The notes under the pieces are model-generated. The model was not told the origin of the DNA and did no database searches. It saw only the letters and a list, made by a program, of their open reading frames with translations. The position numbers and the translations under genes were made by a program. This document shows, piece after piece, positions 12,292 through 25,757 of a DNA stretch of 64,000 nt (positions are counted from its first letter, which is position 1; each line of letters starts with the position of its first letter). Source of the DNA: Henricia sp. BOLD:AAB3569 (taxonomy: Eukaryota > Echinodermata > Asteroidea > Spinulosida > Echinasteridae); NCBI GenBank assembly GCA_037783545.1, contig JBBELK010001360.1:83444-147443 (forward strand). The letters run 5' to 3'.

Positions 12292-14482
12292 GTGTGTCCC
12301 AAATGCCGGCAAATTTCGAAAATCAAGGAATTTTCCAACCAACTTCAAATTTTGCATGCTCCAAACTGTATATATTCCGCACTTGTCATGCAAAATTGAC
12401 AGATTTTCGCTGGGAAATGACGGATACATTTCAGAGTTTAGGGAAAACGGAGCTCGGCTGCGTGGTTATTCCCCTAACCGTGGCTGTTGGGACACCCTGC
12501 GCCGCGCTGGTGTACATTTGTACGGCCGTTGACTCACTCCAGATTGTGACGGGAATTAGGTCAAAGTGTGTCCCAAATGCCGGCAAATTTGGAAATCAAG
12601 GAATTTTCCAACCAACTTCAAATATCGCATGCTCCAAACTGTATATATTCCGCACTTGTCATGCAAAATTGACAGATTTTCGCTGGGAAATGACGGAGAA
12701 ATTTCAGAGATTAGGGAAAACGGAGCTCGGCTGCGTGGTTATTCCCCTAACCGTGGCTGTTGGGACACCCTGCGCATGCGCCGCGCTGGTGTACATTTGT
12801 ACGGCCGTTGACTCACCCCAGATTGTGACGGGAATTAGGTCAAAGTGTGTCCCAAATGCCGGCAAATTTGGAAATCAAGGAATTTTCCAACCAACTTCAA
12901 ATGTTGCATGCTCCAAACTGTATATATTCCGCACTTGAAATGCAAAATTGACAGATTTTCGCTGGGAAATGACGGAGAAATTTCAGAGTTTAGGGAAAAC
13001 GGAGCTCGGCTGCGTGGTTATTCCCCTAACCGTGGCTGTTGGGACACCCTGCGCCGCGCTGGTGTACATTTGTACGGCCGTTGACTCACCCCAGATTGTG
13101 ACGGGAATTAGGTCAAAGTGTGTCCCAAATGCCGGCAAATTTGGAAATCAAGGAATTTTCCAACCAACTTCAAATTTTGCATGCTCCAAACTGTATATAT
13201 TCCGCACTTCTCATGCAAAATTGACAGATTTTCGCTAGAAAATGACGGAGAAATTTCAGAGTTTAGGGAAAACGGAGCTCGGCTGCGTGGTTATTCCTCT
13301 AACCGTGGCTGTTGGGACACCCTGCGCCGCGCTGGTGTACATTTGTACGGCCGTTGACTCACCCCAGATTGTGACGGGAATTAGGTCAAAGTGTGTCCCC
13401 AATGCCGGCAAATTTGGAAATCAAGGAATTTTCCAACCAACTTCAAATTTTGCATGCTCCAAACTGTATATATTCCGCACTTGTCATGCAAAATTGACAG
13501 ATTTTCGCTGGGAAATGACGGAGAAATTTCAGAGTTTAGGGAAAACGGAGCTCGGCTGCGTGGTTATTCCCCTAACCGTGGCTGTTGGGACACCCTGCGC
13601 CGCGCTGGTGTACATTTGTACGGCCGTTGACTCATCCCAGATTGTGACGGGAATTAGGTCAAAGTGTGTCCCAAATGCCGGCAAATTTGGAAATCAAGGA
13701 ATTTTCCAACCAACTTCAAATTTTGCATGCTCCAAACTGTATATATTCCGCACTTGTCATGCAAAATTGACAGATTTTCGCTAGAAAATGACGGAGAAAT
13801 TTCAGAGTTTAGGGAAAACGGAGCTCGGCTGCGTGGTTATTCCCCTAACCGTGGCTGTTGGGACACCCTGCACCGCGCTGGTGTACATTTGTACGGCCGT
13901 TGACTCACCCCAGATTGTGACGGGAATTAGGTCAAAGTGTGTCCCAAATGCCGGCAAATTTGGAAATCAAGGAATTTTCCAACCAACTTCAAATTTTGCA
14001 TGCTCCAAACTGTATATATTCCGCACTTGTCATGCAAAATTGACAGATTTTCGCTGGGAAATGGCGGAGAAATTTCAGAGTTTAGGGAAAACGGAGCTCG
14101 GCTGCGTGGTTATTCCCCTAACCGTGGCTGTTGGGACACCCTGCGCCGCGCTGGTGTACATTTGTACGGCCGTTGACTCACCCCATATTGTGACGGGAAT
14201 TAGGTCAAAGTGTGTCCAAAATGCCGGCAAATTTGGAAATCAAGGAATTTTCCAACCAACTTCAAATTGTGCCTGCTCCAAACTGTATATATTCCGCACT
14301 TGTCATGCAAAATTGACAGATTTTCGCTGGGAAATGACGGAGAAATTTCAGAGTTTAGGGAAAACGGAGCTCGGCTGCGTGGTTATTCCCCTAACCGTGG
14401 CTGTTGGGACACCCTGCGCCGCGCTGGTGTACATTTGTACGGCCGTTGACTCACCCCAGATTGTGACGGGAATTAGGTCAAA
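12292..14482. repeat. 8-monomer recombinant HOR copy (2191 bp)
   Basis: Units at 12292, 12566, 12845, 13118, 13391, 13664, 13937 and 14210 repeat units 4-11 of the preceding copy (10101-12291) at an offset of 2191 bp. Unit 12292 has the ACTCACTCC ending of unit 4 and follows a unit 11, so it sits where unit 12 should be. Units 4 and 12 are nearly identical (TTTCGAAAATC and GGATACATTT in both), and a misaligned exchange between them would give exactly this structure. This copy has private changes: CACTTGAAATGC near 12936, ATTCCTCTAACC near 13294, and CCCCAATGCC at 13397. It also lacks the AAACGTAGC change of unit 7. It is more diverged from copy 2 than copies 1 and 2 are from each other. Confidence 0.9.
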
Positions 14483-15867
14483 GTGTGTCCCAAATGCCGG
14501 CAAATTTCGAAAATCAAGGAATTTTCCAACCAACTTCAAATTTTGCATGCTCCAAACTGTATATATTCCGCACTTGTCATGCAAAATTGACAGATTTTCG
14601 CTGGGAAATGACGGAGAAATTTCAGAGTTTAGGGAAAACGGAGCTCGGCTGCGTGGTTATTCCCCTAACCGTGGCTGTTGGGACACCCTGCGCATGCGCC
14701 GCGCTGGTGTACATTTGTACGGCCGTTGACTCACCCCAGATTGTGACGGGAATTAGGTCAAAGTGTGTCCCAAATGCCGGCAAATTTGGAAATCAAGGAA
14801 TTTTCCAACCAACTTCAAATGTTGCATGCTCCAAACTGTATATATTCCGCACTTGTCATGCAAAATTGACAGATTTTCGCTGGGAAATGACGGAGAAATT
14901 TCAGAGTTTAGGGAAAACGGAGCTCGGCTGCGTGGTTATTCCCCTAACCGTGGCTGTTGGGACACCCTGCGCCGCGCTGGTGTACATTTGTACGGCCGTT
15001 GACTCACCCCAGATTGTGACGGGAATTAGGTCAAAGTGTGTCCCAAATGCCGGCAAATTTGGAAATCAAGGAATCTTCCAACCAACTTCAAAATTTGCAT
15101 GCTCCAAACTGTATATATTCCGCACTTGTCATGCAAAATTTACAGATTTTCGCTGGGAAATGACGGATAAATTTCAGAGTTTAGGAAAAACGGAGCTCGG
15201 CTGCGTGGTTATTCCCCTAACCGTGGCTGTTGGGACACCCTGCGCCGCGCTGGTGTACATTTGTACGGCCGTTGACTCACCCCAGATTGTGACGGGAATT
15301 AGGTCAAAGTGTGTCCCAAATGCCGGCAAATTTGGAAATCAAGGAATTTTCCAACCAACTTCAAATATCGCATGCTCCAAACTGTATATATTCCGCACTT
15401 GTCATGCAAAATTGACAGATTTTCGCTGGGAAATGACGGAGAAATTTCAGAGTTTAGGGAAAACGGAGCTCGGCTGCGTGGTTATTTCCCTAACCGTGGC
15501 TGTTGGGACACCCTGCGCATGCGCCGCGCTGGTGTACATTTGTACGGCCGTTGACTCACCCCAGATTGTGACGGGAATTAGGTCAAAGTGTGTCCCAAAT
15601 GCCGGCAAATTTCGAAAATCAAGGAATTTTCCAACCAACTTCAAATTTTGCATGCTCCAAACTGTATATATTCCGCACTTGTCATGCAAAATTGACAGAT
15701 TTTCGCTGGGAAATGACGGAGAAATTTCAGAGTTTAGGGAAAACGGAGCTCGGCTGCGTGGTTATTCCCCTAACCGTGGCTGTTGGGACACCCTGCGCAT
15801 GCGCCGCGCTGGTGTACATTTGTACGGCCGTTGACTCACCCCAGATTGTGACGGGAATTAGGTCAAA
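14483..15867. repeat. Start of a further 13-mer copy, then divergence
   Basis: Unit 14483 is a 280-bp form (TTTCGAAAATC plus 6 bp) standing in place of unit 13, without the seven-A run. Units at 14763 (AAATGTTGC), 15036 (GAATCTTCC, AAAATTTGC, ATTTACAG) and 15309 (AAATATCGC) match HOR units 1-3. Unit 15309 departs by carrying the 6-bp insertion and GTTATTTCCC. Unit 15588 is again 280 bp with a plain GGAGAAATTT. The 13-mer pattern is not resumed afterwards. Confidence 0.85.
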
Positions 15868-18800
15868 GTGTGTCCCAAATGCCGGCAAATTTGGAAATCA
15901 AGGAATTTTCCAACCAACTTCAAATGTTGCATGCTCCAAACTGTATATATTCCGCACTTGTCATGCAAAATTGACAGATTTTCGCTGGGAAATGACGGAG
16001 AAATTTCAGAGTTTAGGGAAAACGGAGCTCGGCTGCGTGGTTATTCCCCTAACCGTGGCTGTTGGGTCACCCTGCGCCGCGCTGGTGTACATTTGTACGG
16101 CCGTTGACTCACCCCAGATTGTGACGGGAATTAGGTCAAAGTGTGTCCCAAATGCCGGCAAATTTGGAAATCAAGGAATCTTCCAACCAACTTCAAATTT
16201 TGCATGCTCCAAACTGTATATATTCCGCACTTGTCATGCAAAATTGACAGATTTTCGCTGGGAAATGACGGATACATTTCAGAGTTTAGGGAAAACGGAG
16301 CTCGGCTGCGTGGTTATTCCCCTAACCGTGGCTGTTGGGACACCCTGCGCCGCGCTGGTGTACATTTGTACGGCCGTTGACTCACCCCAGATTGTGACGG
16401 GAATTAGGTCAAAGTGTGTCCCAAATGCCGGCAAATTTGGAAATCAAGGAATTTTCCAACCAACTTCAAATTTTGCATGCTCCGAACTGTATATATTCCG
16501 CACTTGTCATGCAAAATTGACAGATTTTCGCTGGGAAATGACGGAGAAATTTCAGAGATTAGGGAAAACGGAGCTCGGCTGCGTGGTTATTCCCCTAACC
16601 GTGGCTGTTGGGACACCCTGCGCCGCGCTGATGTACATTTGTACGGCCGTTGACTCACCCCAGATTGTGACGGGAATTAGGTCAAAGTGTGTCCCAAATG
16701 CCGGCAAATTTGGAAATCAAGGAATTTTCCAACCAACTTCAAATTTTGCATGCTCCAAACTGTATATATTCCGCACTTGTCATGCAAAATTGACAGATTT
16801 TCGCTGGGAAATGACGGAGAAATTTCAGAGTTTAGGGAAAACGGAGCTCGGCTGCGTGGTTATTCCCCTAACCGTGGCTGTTGGGACACCCTGCGCCGCG
16901 CTGGTGTACATTTGTACGGCCGTTGACTCACCCCAGATTGTGACGGGAATTAGGTCAAAGTGTGTCCCAAATGCCGGCAAATTTGGAAATCAAGGAATTT
17001 TCCAACCAACTTCAAATATCGCATGCTCCAAACTGTATATATTCCGCACTTGTCATGCAAAATTGACAGATTTTCGCTGGGAAATGACGGAGAAATTTCA
17101 GAGTTTAGGGAAAACGGAGCTCGGCTGCGTGGTTATTCCCCTAACCGTGGCTGTTGGGACACCCTGCGCCGCGCTGGTGTACATTTGTACGGCCGTTGAC
17201 TCACCCCAGATTGTGACGGGAATTAGGTCAAAGTGTGTCCCAAATGCCGGCAAATTTGGAAATAAAGGAATCTTCCAACCAACTTCAAATTTTGCATGCT
17301 CCAAACTGTATATATTCCGCACTTGTCATGCAAAATTGACAGATTTTCGCTGGGAAATGACGGAGAAATTTCAGAGTTTAGGGAAAACGGAGCTCGGCTG
17401 CGTGGTTATTCCCCTAACCGTGGCTGTTGGGACACCCTGCGCCGCGCTGGTGTACATTTGTACGGCCGTTGACTCACCCCAGATTGTGACGGGAATTAGG
17501 TCAAAGTGTGTCCCAAATGCCGGCAAATTTGGAAATCAAGGAATCTTCCAACCAACTTCAAATTTTGCATGCTCCAAACTGTATATATTCCGCACTTGTC
17601 ATGCAAAATTGACAGATTTTCGCTGGGAAATGACGGATACATTTCAGAGTTTAGGGAAAACGGAGCTCGGCTGCGTGGTTATTCCCCTAACCGTGGCTGT
17701 TGGGACACCCTGCGCCGCGCTGGTGTACATTTGTACGGCCGTTGACTCACCCCAGATTGTGACGGGAATTAGGTCAAAGTGTGTCTCAAATGTCGGCAAA
17801 TTTGGAAATCAAGGAATTTTCCAACCAACTTCAAATTTTGCATGCTCCAAACTGTATATATTCCGCACTTGTCATGCAAAATTGACAGATTTTCGCTGGG
17901 AAATGACCGAGAAATTTCAGAGATTAGGGAAAACGGAGCTCGGCTGCGTGGTTATTCCCCTAACCGTGGCTGTTGGGACACCCTGCGCCGCGCTGATGTA
18001 CATTTGTACGGCCGTTGACTCACCCCAGATTGTGACGGGAATTAGGTCAAAGTGTGTCCCAAATGCCGGAAAATTTGGAAATCAAGGAATTTTCCAACCA
18101 ACTTCAAATTTTGCATGCTCCGAACTGTATATATTCCGCACTTGTCATGCAAAATTGACAGATTTTCGCTGGGAAATGACGGAGAAATTTCAGAGATTAG
18201 GTAAAACGGAGCTCGGCTGCGTGGTTATTCCCCTAACCGTGGCTGTTGGGACACCCTGCGCCGCGCTGATGTACATTTGTACGGCCGTTGACTCACCCCA
18301 GATTGTGACGGGAATTAGGTCAAAGTGTGTCCCAAATGCCGGCAAATTTGGAAATCAAGGAATTTTCCAACCAACTTCAAATTTTGCATGCTCCAAACTG
18401 TATATATTCCGCACTTGTCATGCAAAATTGACAGATTTTCGCTGGGAAATGACGGAGAAATTTCAGAGTTTAGGGAAAACGGAGCTCGGCTGCGTGGTTA
18501 TTCCCCTAACCGTGGCTGTTGGGACACCCTGCGCATGCGCCGCGCTGGTGTACATTTGTACGGCCGTTGACTCACCCCAGATTGTGACGGGAATTAGGTC
18601 AAAGTGTGTCCCAAATGCCGGCAAATTTCGAAAATCAAGGAATTTGCCAACCAACTTCAAATTTTGCATGCTCCAAACTGTATATATTCCGCACTTGTCA
18701 TGCAAAATTGACAGATTTTCGCTGGGAAATGACGGAGAAATTTCAGAGTTTAAGGAAAACGGAGCTCGGCTGCGTGGTTATTCCCCTAACCGTGGCTGTT

Positions 18801-19714
18801 GGGACACCCTGCGCATGCGCCGCGCTGGTGTACATTTGTACGGCCGTTGACTCACCCCAGATTGTGACGGGAATTAGGGCAAAGTGTGTCCCAAATGCCG
18901 GCAAATTTGGAAATCAAGGAATTTTCCAACCAACTTCAAATGTTGCATGCTCCAAACTGTATATATTCCGCACTTGTCATGCAAAATTGACAGATTTTCG
19001 CTGGGAAATGACGGAGAAATTTCAGAGTTTAGGGAAAACGGAGCTCGGCTGCGTGGTTATTCCCCTAACCGTGGCTGTTGGGACACCCTGCGCATGCGCC
19101 GCGCTGGTGTACATTTGTACGGCCGTTGACTCACCCCAGATTGTGACGGGAATTAGGTCAAAGTGTGTCCCAAATGCCGGCAAATTTGGAAATCAAGGAA
19201 TTTTCCAACCAACTTCAAATGTTGCATGCTCCAAACTGTATATATTCCGCACTTGTCATGCAAAATTGACAGATTTTCGCTGGGAAATGACGGATAAATT
19301 TCAGAGTTTAGGGAAAACGGAGCTCGGCTGCGTGGTTATTCCCCTAACCGTGGCTGTTGGGACACACTGCGCCGCGCTGGTGTACATTTGTACGGCCGTT
19401 GACTCACCCCAGATTGTGACGGGAATTAGGGCAAAGTGTGTCCCAAATGCCGGCAAATTTGGAAATCAAGGAATTTTCCAACCAACTTCAAATGTTGCAT
19501 GCTCCAAACTGTATATATTCCGCACTTGTCATGCAAAATTGACAGATTTTCGCTGGGAAATGACGGAGAAATTTCAGAGTTTAGGGAAAACGGAGCTCGG
19601 CTGCGTGGTTATTCCCCTAACCGTGGCTGTTGGGACACCCTGCGCATGCGCCGCGCTGGTGTACATTTGTACGGCCGTTGACTCACCCCAGATTGTGACG
19701 GGAATTAGGTCAAA
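15868..19714. repeat. Mixed satellite segment before the 4-mer block
   Basis: Units begin at 15868, 16141, 16414, 16687, 16960, 17233, 17506, 17779, 18052, 18325, 18604, 18884, 19163 and 19436. The types that will form the later 4-mer appear here: GAATCTTCC with GGATACATTT (16141, 17506); CTCCGAACTG with CAGAGATTA and GCTGATGTAC (16414, 18052); plain 279 bp (18325); and a 280-bp type with AATTTGCCAACC and GTTTAAGG (18604). Unit 17779 has GTGTCTCAAATGTC and GACCGAGAAA. Unit 17233 has GAAATAAAGG. Units 18884 and 19436 follow ATTAGGGCAAAG. This segment holds the founder types of the neighbouring amplifications. Confidence 0.85.
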
Positions 19715-22700
19715 GTGTGTCCCAAATGCCGGCAAATTTGGAAATCAAGGAATTTTCCAACCAACTTCAAATGTTGCATGCTCCAAACTGTATATATTCC
19801 GCACTTGTCATGCAAAATTGACAGATTTTCGCTGGGAAATGACGGAGAAATTTCAGAGTTTAGGGAAAACGGAGCTCGGCTGCGTGGTTATTCCCCTAAC
19901 CGTGGCTGTTGGGACACCCTGCGCCGCGCTGGTGTACATTTGTACGGCCGTTGACTCACCCCAGATTGTGACGGGAATTAGGTCAAAGTGTGTCCCAAAT
20001 GCCGGCAAATTTGGAAATCAAGGAATCTTCCAACCAACTTCAAATTTTGCATGCTCCAAACTGTATATATTCCGCACTTGTCATGCAAAATTGACAGATT
20101 TTCGCTGGGAAATGACGGATACATTTCAGAGTTTAGGGAAAACGGAGCTCGGCTGCGTGGTTATTCCCCTAACCGTGGCTGTTGGGACACCCTGCGCCGC
20201 GCTGGTGTACATTTGTACGGCCGTTGACTCACCCCAGATTGTGACGGGAATTAGGTCAAAGTGTGTCCCAAATGCCGGCAAATTTGGAAATCAAGGAATT
20301 TTCCAACCAACTTCAAATTTTGCATGCTCCGAACTGTATATATTCCGCACTTGTCATGCAAAATTGACAGATTTTCGCTGGGAAATGACGGAGAAATTTC
20401 AGAGATTAGGGAAAACGGAGTTCGGCTGCGTGGTTATTCCCCTAACCGTGGCTGTTGGGACACCCTGCGCCGCGCTGATGTACATTTGTACGGCCGTTGA
20501 CTCACCCCAGATTGTGACGGGAATTAGGTCAAAGTGTGTCCCAAATGCCGGCAAATTTGGAAATCAAGGAATTTTCCAACCAACTTCAAATTTTGCATGC
20601 TCCAAACTGTATATATTCCGCACTTGTCATGCAAAATTGACAGATTTTCGCTGGGAAATGACGGAGAAATTTCAGAGTTTAGGGAAAACGGAGCTCGGCT
20701 GCGTGGTTATTCCCCTAACCGTGGCTGTTGGGACACCCTGCGCATGCGCCGCGCTGGTGTACATTTGTACGGCCGTTGACTCACCCCAGATTGTGACGGG
20801 AATTAGGTCAAAGTGTGTCCCAAATGCCGGCAAATTTGGAAATCAAGGAATTTTCCAACCAACTTCAAATGTTGCATGCTCCAAACTGTATATATTCCGC
20901 ACTTGTCATGCAAAATTGACAGATTTTCGCTGGGAAATGACGGAGAAATTTCAGAGTTTAGGGAAAACGGAGCTCGGCTGCGTGGTTATTCCCCTAACCG
21001 TGGCTGTTGGGACACCCTGCGCCGCGCTGGTGTACATTTGTACGGCCGTTGACTCACCCCAGATTGTGACGGGAATTAGGTCAAAGTGTGTCCCAAATGC
21101 CGGCAAATTTGGAAATCAAGGAATCTTCCAACCAACTTCAAATTTTGCATGCTCCAAACTGTATATATTCCGCACTTGTCATGCAAAATTGACAGATTTT
21201 CGCTGGGAAATGACGGATACATTTCAGAGTTTAGGGAAAACGGAGCTCGGCTGCGTGGTTATTCCCCTAACCGTGGCTGTTGGGACACCCTGCGCCGCGC
21301 TGGTGTACATTTGTACGGCCGTTGACTCACCCCAGATTGTGACGGGAATTAGGTCAAAGTGTGTCCCAAATGCCGGCAAATTTGGAAATCAAGGAATTTT
21401 CCAACCAACTTCAAATTTTGCATGCTCCGAACTGTATATATTCCGCACTTGTCATGCAAAATTGACAGATTTTCGCTGGGAAATGACGGAGAAATTTCAG
21501 AGATTAGGGAAAACGGAGCTCTGCTGCGTGGTTATTCCCCTAACCGTGGCTGTTGGGACACCCTGCGCCGCGCTGATGTACATTTGTACGGCCGTTGACT
21601 CACCCCAGATTGTGACGGGAATTAGGTCAAAGTGTGTCCCAAATGCCGGCAAATTTGGAAATCAAGGAATTTTCCAACCAACTTCAAATTTTGCATGCTC
21701 CAAACTGTATATATTCCGCACTTGTCATGCAAAATTGACAGATTTTCGCTGGGAAATGACGGAGAAATTTCAGAGTTTAGGGAAAACGGAGCTCGGCTGC
21801 GTGGTTATTCCCCTAACCGTGGCTGTTGGGACACCCTGCGCATGCGCCGCGCTGGTGTACATTTGTACGGCCGTTGACTCACCCCAGATTGTGACGGGAA
21901 TTAGGTCAAAGTGTGTCCCAAATGCCGGCAAATTTGGAAATCAAGGAATTTTCCAACCAACTTCAAATGTTGCATGCTCCAAACTGTATATATTCCGCAC
22001 TTGTCATGCAAAATTGACAGATTTTCGCTGGGAAATGACGGAGAAATTTCAGAGTTTAGGGAAAACGGAGCTCGGCTGCGTGGTTATTCCCCTAACCGTG
22101 GCTGTTGGGACACCCTGCGCCGCGCTGGTGTACATTTGTACGGCCGTTGACTCACCCCAGATTGTGACGGGAATTAGGTCAAAGTGTGTCCCAAATGCCG
22201 GCAAATTTGGAAATCAAGGAATCTTCCAACCAACTTCAAATTTTGCATGCTCCAAACTGTATATATTCCGCACTTGTCATGCAAAATTGACAGATTTTCG
22301 CTGGGAAATGACGGATACATTTCAGAGTTTAGGGAAAACGGAGCTCGGCTGCGTGGTTATTCCCCTAACCGTGGCTGTTGGGACACCCTGCGCCGCGCTG
22401 GTGTACATTTGTACGGCCGTTGACTCACCCCAGATTGTGACGGGAATTAGGTCAAAGTGTGTCCCAAATGCCGGCAAATTTGGAAATCAAGGAATTTTCC
22501 AACCAACTTCAAATTTTGCATGCTCCGAACTGTATATATTCCGCACTTGTCATGCAAAATTGACAGATTTTCGCTGGGAAATGACGGAGAAATTTCAGAG
22601 ATTAGGGAAAACGGAGCTCTGCTGCGTGGTTATTCCCCTAACCGTGGCTGTTGGGACACCCTGCGCCGCGCTGATGTACATTTGTACGGCCGTTGACTCA

Positions 22701-23255
22701 CCCCAGATTGTGACGGGAATTAGGTCAAAGTGTGTCCCAAATGCCGGCAAATTTGGAAATCAAGGAATTTTCCAACCAACTTCAAATTTTGCATGCTCCA
22801 AACTGTATATATTCCGCACTTGTCATGCAAAATTGACAGATTTTCGCTGGGAAATGACGGAGAAATTTCAGAGTTTAGGGAAAACGGAGCTCGGCTGCGT
22901 GGTTATTCCCCTAACCGTGGCTGTTGGGACACCCTGCGCATGCGCCGCGCTGGTGTACATTTGTACGGCCGTTGACTCACCCCAGATTGTGACGGGAATT
23001 AGGTCAAAGTGTGTCCCAAATGCCGGCAAATTTCGAAAATCAAGGAATTTGCCAACCAACTTCAAATTTGGCATGCTCCAAACTGTATATATTCCGCACT
23101 TGTCATGCAAAATTGATAGATTTTCGCTGGGAAATGACGGAGAAATTTCAGAGTTTAAGGAAAACGGAGCTCGGCTGCGTGGTTATTCCCCTAACCGTGG
23201 CTGTTGGGACACCCTGCGCATGCGCCGCGCTGGTGTACATTTGTACGGCCGTTGA
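18606..23255 (+). other. Second long stop-free frame (1549 codons); not considered a gene
   Basis: This is the same satellite frame, open over 17 monomers, covering the three 4-mer HOR copies and ending where the 280-bp unit at 23009 shifts the phase. Its repeats differ from each other exactly as the DNA HOR marks predict, which adds no independent sign of coding. Similar frames of about 800-1000 codons lie at 15590-18850, 23011-26004 and 25760-28207. All are delimited by the +1 units. Confidence 0.8.
19715..23008. repeat. Three tandem copies of a 4-monomer HOR (1098 bp each)
   Basis: The copies are 19715-20812, 20813-21910 and 21911-23008. Each has four units in fixed order: AAATGTTGC (273); GAATCTTCC with GGATACATTT (273); CTCCGAACTG, CAGAGATTA and GCTGATGTAC (273); and a plain 279-bp unit. 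Copies 2 and 3 carry GAGCTCTGCTGC in the third unit, and I see no difference between them by eye. Copy 1 has GAGTTCGGCTGC at the same place. This shows the direction of homogenisation: the CTCTGC form then spreads through all later cassettes up to 27681. Confidence 0.93.
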
Positions 23256-25757
23256 CTCACCCCAGATTGTGACGGGAATTAGGTCAAAGTGTGTCCCAAA
23301 TGCCGGCAAATTTGGAAATCAAGGAATCTTCCAACCAACTTCAAATTTTGCATGCTCCAAACTGTATATATTCCGCACTTGTCATGCAAAATTGACAGAT
23401 TTTCGCTGGGAAATGACGGATACATTTCAGAGTTTAGGGAAAACGGAGCTCGGCTGCGTGGTTATTCCCCTAACCGTGGCTGTTGGGACACCCTGCGCCG
23501 CGCTGGTGTACATTTGTACGGCCGTTGACTCACCCCAGATTGTGACGGGAATTAGGTCAAAGTGTGTCCCAAATGCCGGCAAATTTGGAAATCAAGGAAT
23601 TTTCCAACCAACTTCAAATTTTGCATGCTCCGAACTGTATATATTCCGCACTTGTCATGCAAAATTGACAGATTTTCGCTGGGAAATGACGGAGAAATTT
23701 CAGAGATTAGGGAAAACGGAGCTCTGCTGCGTGGTTATTCCCCTAACCGTGGCTGTTGGGACACCCTGCGCCGCGCTGATGTACATTTGTACGGCCGTTG
23801 ACTCACCCCAGATTGTGACGGGAATTAGGTCAAAGTGTGTCCCAAATGCCGGCAAATTTGGAAATCAAGGAATTTTCCAACCAACTTCAAATTTTGCATG
23901 CTCCAAACTGTATATATTCCGCACTTGTCATGCAAAATTGACAGATTTTCGCTGGGAAATGACGGATACATTTCAGAGTTTAGGGAAAACGGAGCTCGGC
24001 TGCGTGGTTATTCCCCTAACCGTGGCTGTTGGGACACCCTGCGCCGCGCTGGTGTACATTTGTACGGCCGTTGACTCACCCCAGATTGTGACGGGAATTA
24101 GGTCAAAGTGTGTCCCAAATGCCGGCAAATTTGGAAATCAAGGAATTTTCCAACCAACTTCAAATTTTGCATGCTCCGAACTGTATATATTCCGCACTTG
24201 TCATGCAAAATTGACAGATTTTCGCTGGGAAATGACGGAGAAATTTCAGAGATTAGGGAAAACGGAGCTCTGCTGCGTGGTTATTCCCCTAACCGTGGCT
24301 GTTGGGACACCCTGCGCCGCGCTGATGTACATTTGTACGGCCGTTGACTCACCCCAGATTGTGACGGGAATTAGGTCAAAGTGTGTCCCAAATGCCGGCA
24401 AATTTGGAAATCAAGGAATTTTCCAACCAACTTCAAATTTTGCATGCTCCAAACTGTATATATTCCGCACTTGTCATGCAAAATTGACAGATTTTCGCTG
24501 GGAAATGACGGAGAAATTTCAGAGTTTAGGGAAAACGGAGCTCGGCTGCGTGGTTATTCCCCTAACCGTGGCTGTTGGGACACCCTGCGCATGCGCCGCG
24601 CTGGTGTACATTTGTACGGCCGTTGACTCACCCCAGATTGTGACGGGAATTAGGTCAAAGTGTGTCCCAAATGCCGGCAAATTTGGAAATCAAGGAATTT
24701 TCCAACCAACTTCAAATGTTGCATGCTCCAAACTGTATATATTCCGCACTTGTCATGCAAAATTGACAGATTTTCGCTGGGAAATGACGGAGAAATTTCA
24801 GAGTTTAGGGAAAACGGAGCTCGGCTGCGTGGTTATTCCCCTAACCGTGGCTGTTGGGACACCCTGCGCCGCGCTGGTGTACATTTGTACGGCCGTTGAC
24901 TCACCCCAGATTGTGACGGGAATTAGGTCAAAGTGTGTCCCAAATGCCGGCAAATTTGGAAATCAAGGAATCTTCCAACCAACTTCAAATTTTGCATGCT
25001 CCAAACTGTATATATTCCGCACTTGTCATGCAAAATTGACAGATTTTCGCTGGGAAATGACGGATACATTTCAGAGTTTAGGGAAAACGGAGCTCGGCTG
25101 CGTGGTTATTCCCCTAACCGTGGCTGTTGGGACACCCTGCGCCGCGCTGGTGTACATTTGTACGGCCGTTGACTCACCCCAGATTGTGACGGGAATTAGG
25201 TCAAAGTGTGTCCCAAATGCCGGCAAATTTGGAAATCAAGGAATTTTCCAACCAACTTCAAATTTTGCATGCTCCGAACTGTATATATTCCGCACTTGTC
25301 ATGCAAAATTGACAGATTTTCGCTGGGAAATGACGGAGAAATTTCAGAGATTAGGGAAAACGGAGCTCTGCTGCGTGGTTATTCCCCTAACCGTGGCTGT
25401 TGGGACACCCTGCGCCGCGCTGATGTACATTTGTACGGCCGTTGACTCACCCCAGATTGTGACGGGAATTAGGTCAAAGTGTGTCCCAAATGCCGGCAAA
25501 TTTGGAAATCAAGGAATTTTCCAACCAACTTCAAATTTTGCATGCTCCAAACTGTATATATTCCGCACTTGTCATGCAAAATTGACAGATTTTCGCTGGG
25601 AAATGACGGAGAAATTTCAGAGTTTAGGGAAAACGGAGCTCGGCTGCGTGGTTATTCCCCTAACCGTGGCTGTTGGGACACCCTGCGCATGCGCCGCGCT
25701 GGTGTACATTTGTACGGCCGTTGACTCACCCCAGATTGTGACGGGAATTAGGTCAAA
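23009..25757. repeat. 8-monomer cassette, copy 1, enlarged by an extra dimer (2749 bp)
   Basis: Units begin at 23009 (280 bp; AATTTGCCAACC, AAATTTGGCATGC, ATTGATAG, GTTTAAGG), 23289, 23562, 23835, 24108, 24381, 24660, 24933, 25206 and 25479. Compared with the next cassette there are two extra units (23835-24380, 546 bp), which repeat the pair GGATACATTT / CTCCGAACTG. The extra GGATACATTT unit at 23835 has GAATTTTCC instead of GAATCTTCC. It may therefore be a hybrid of the flanking unit types rather than a plain copy. Confidence 0.9.
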
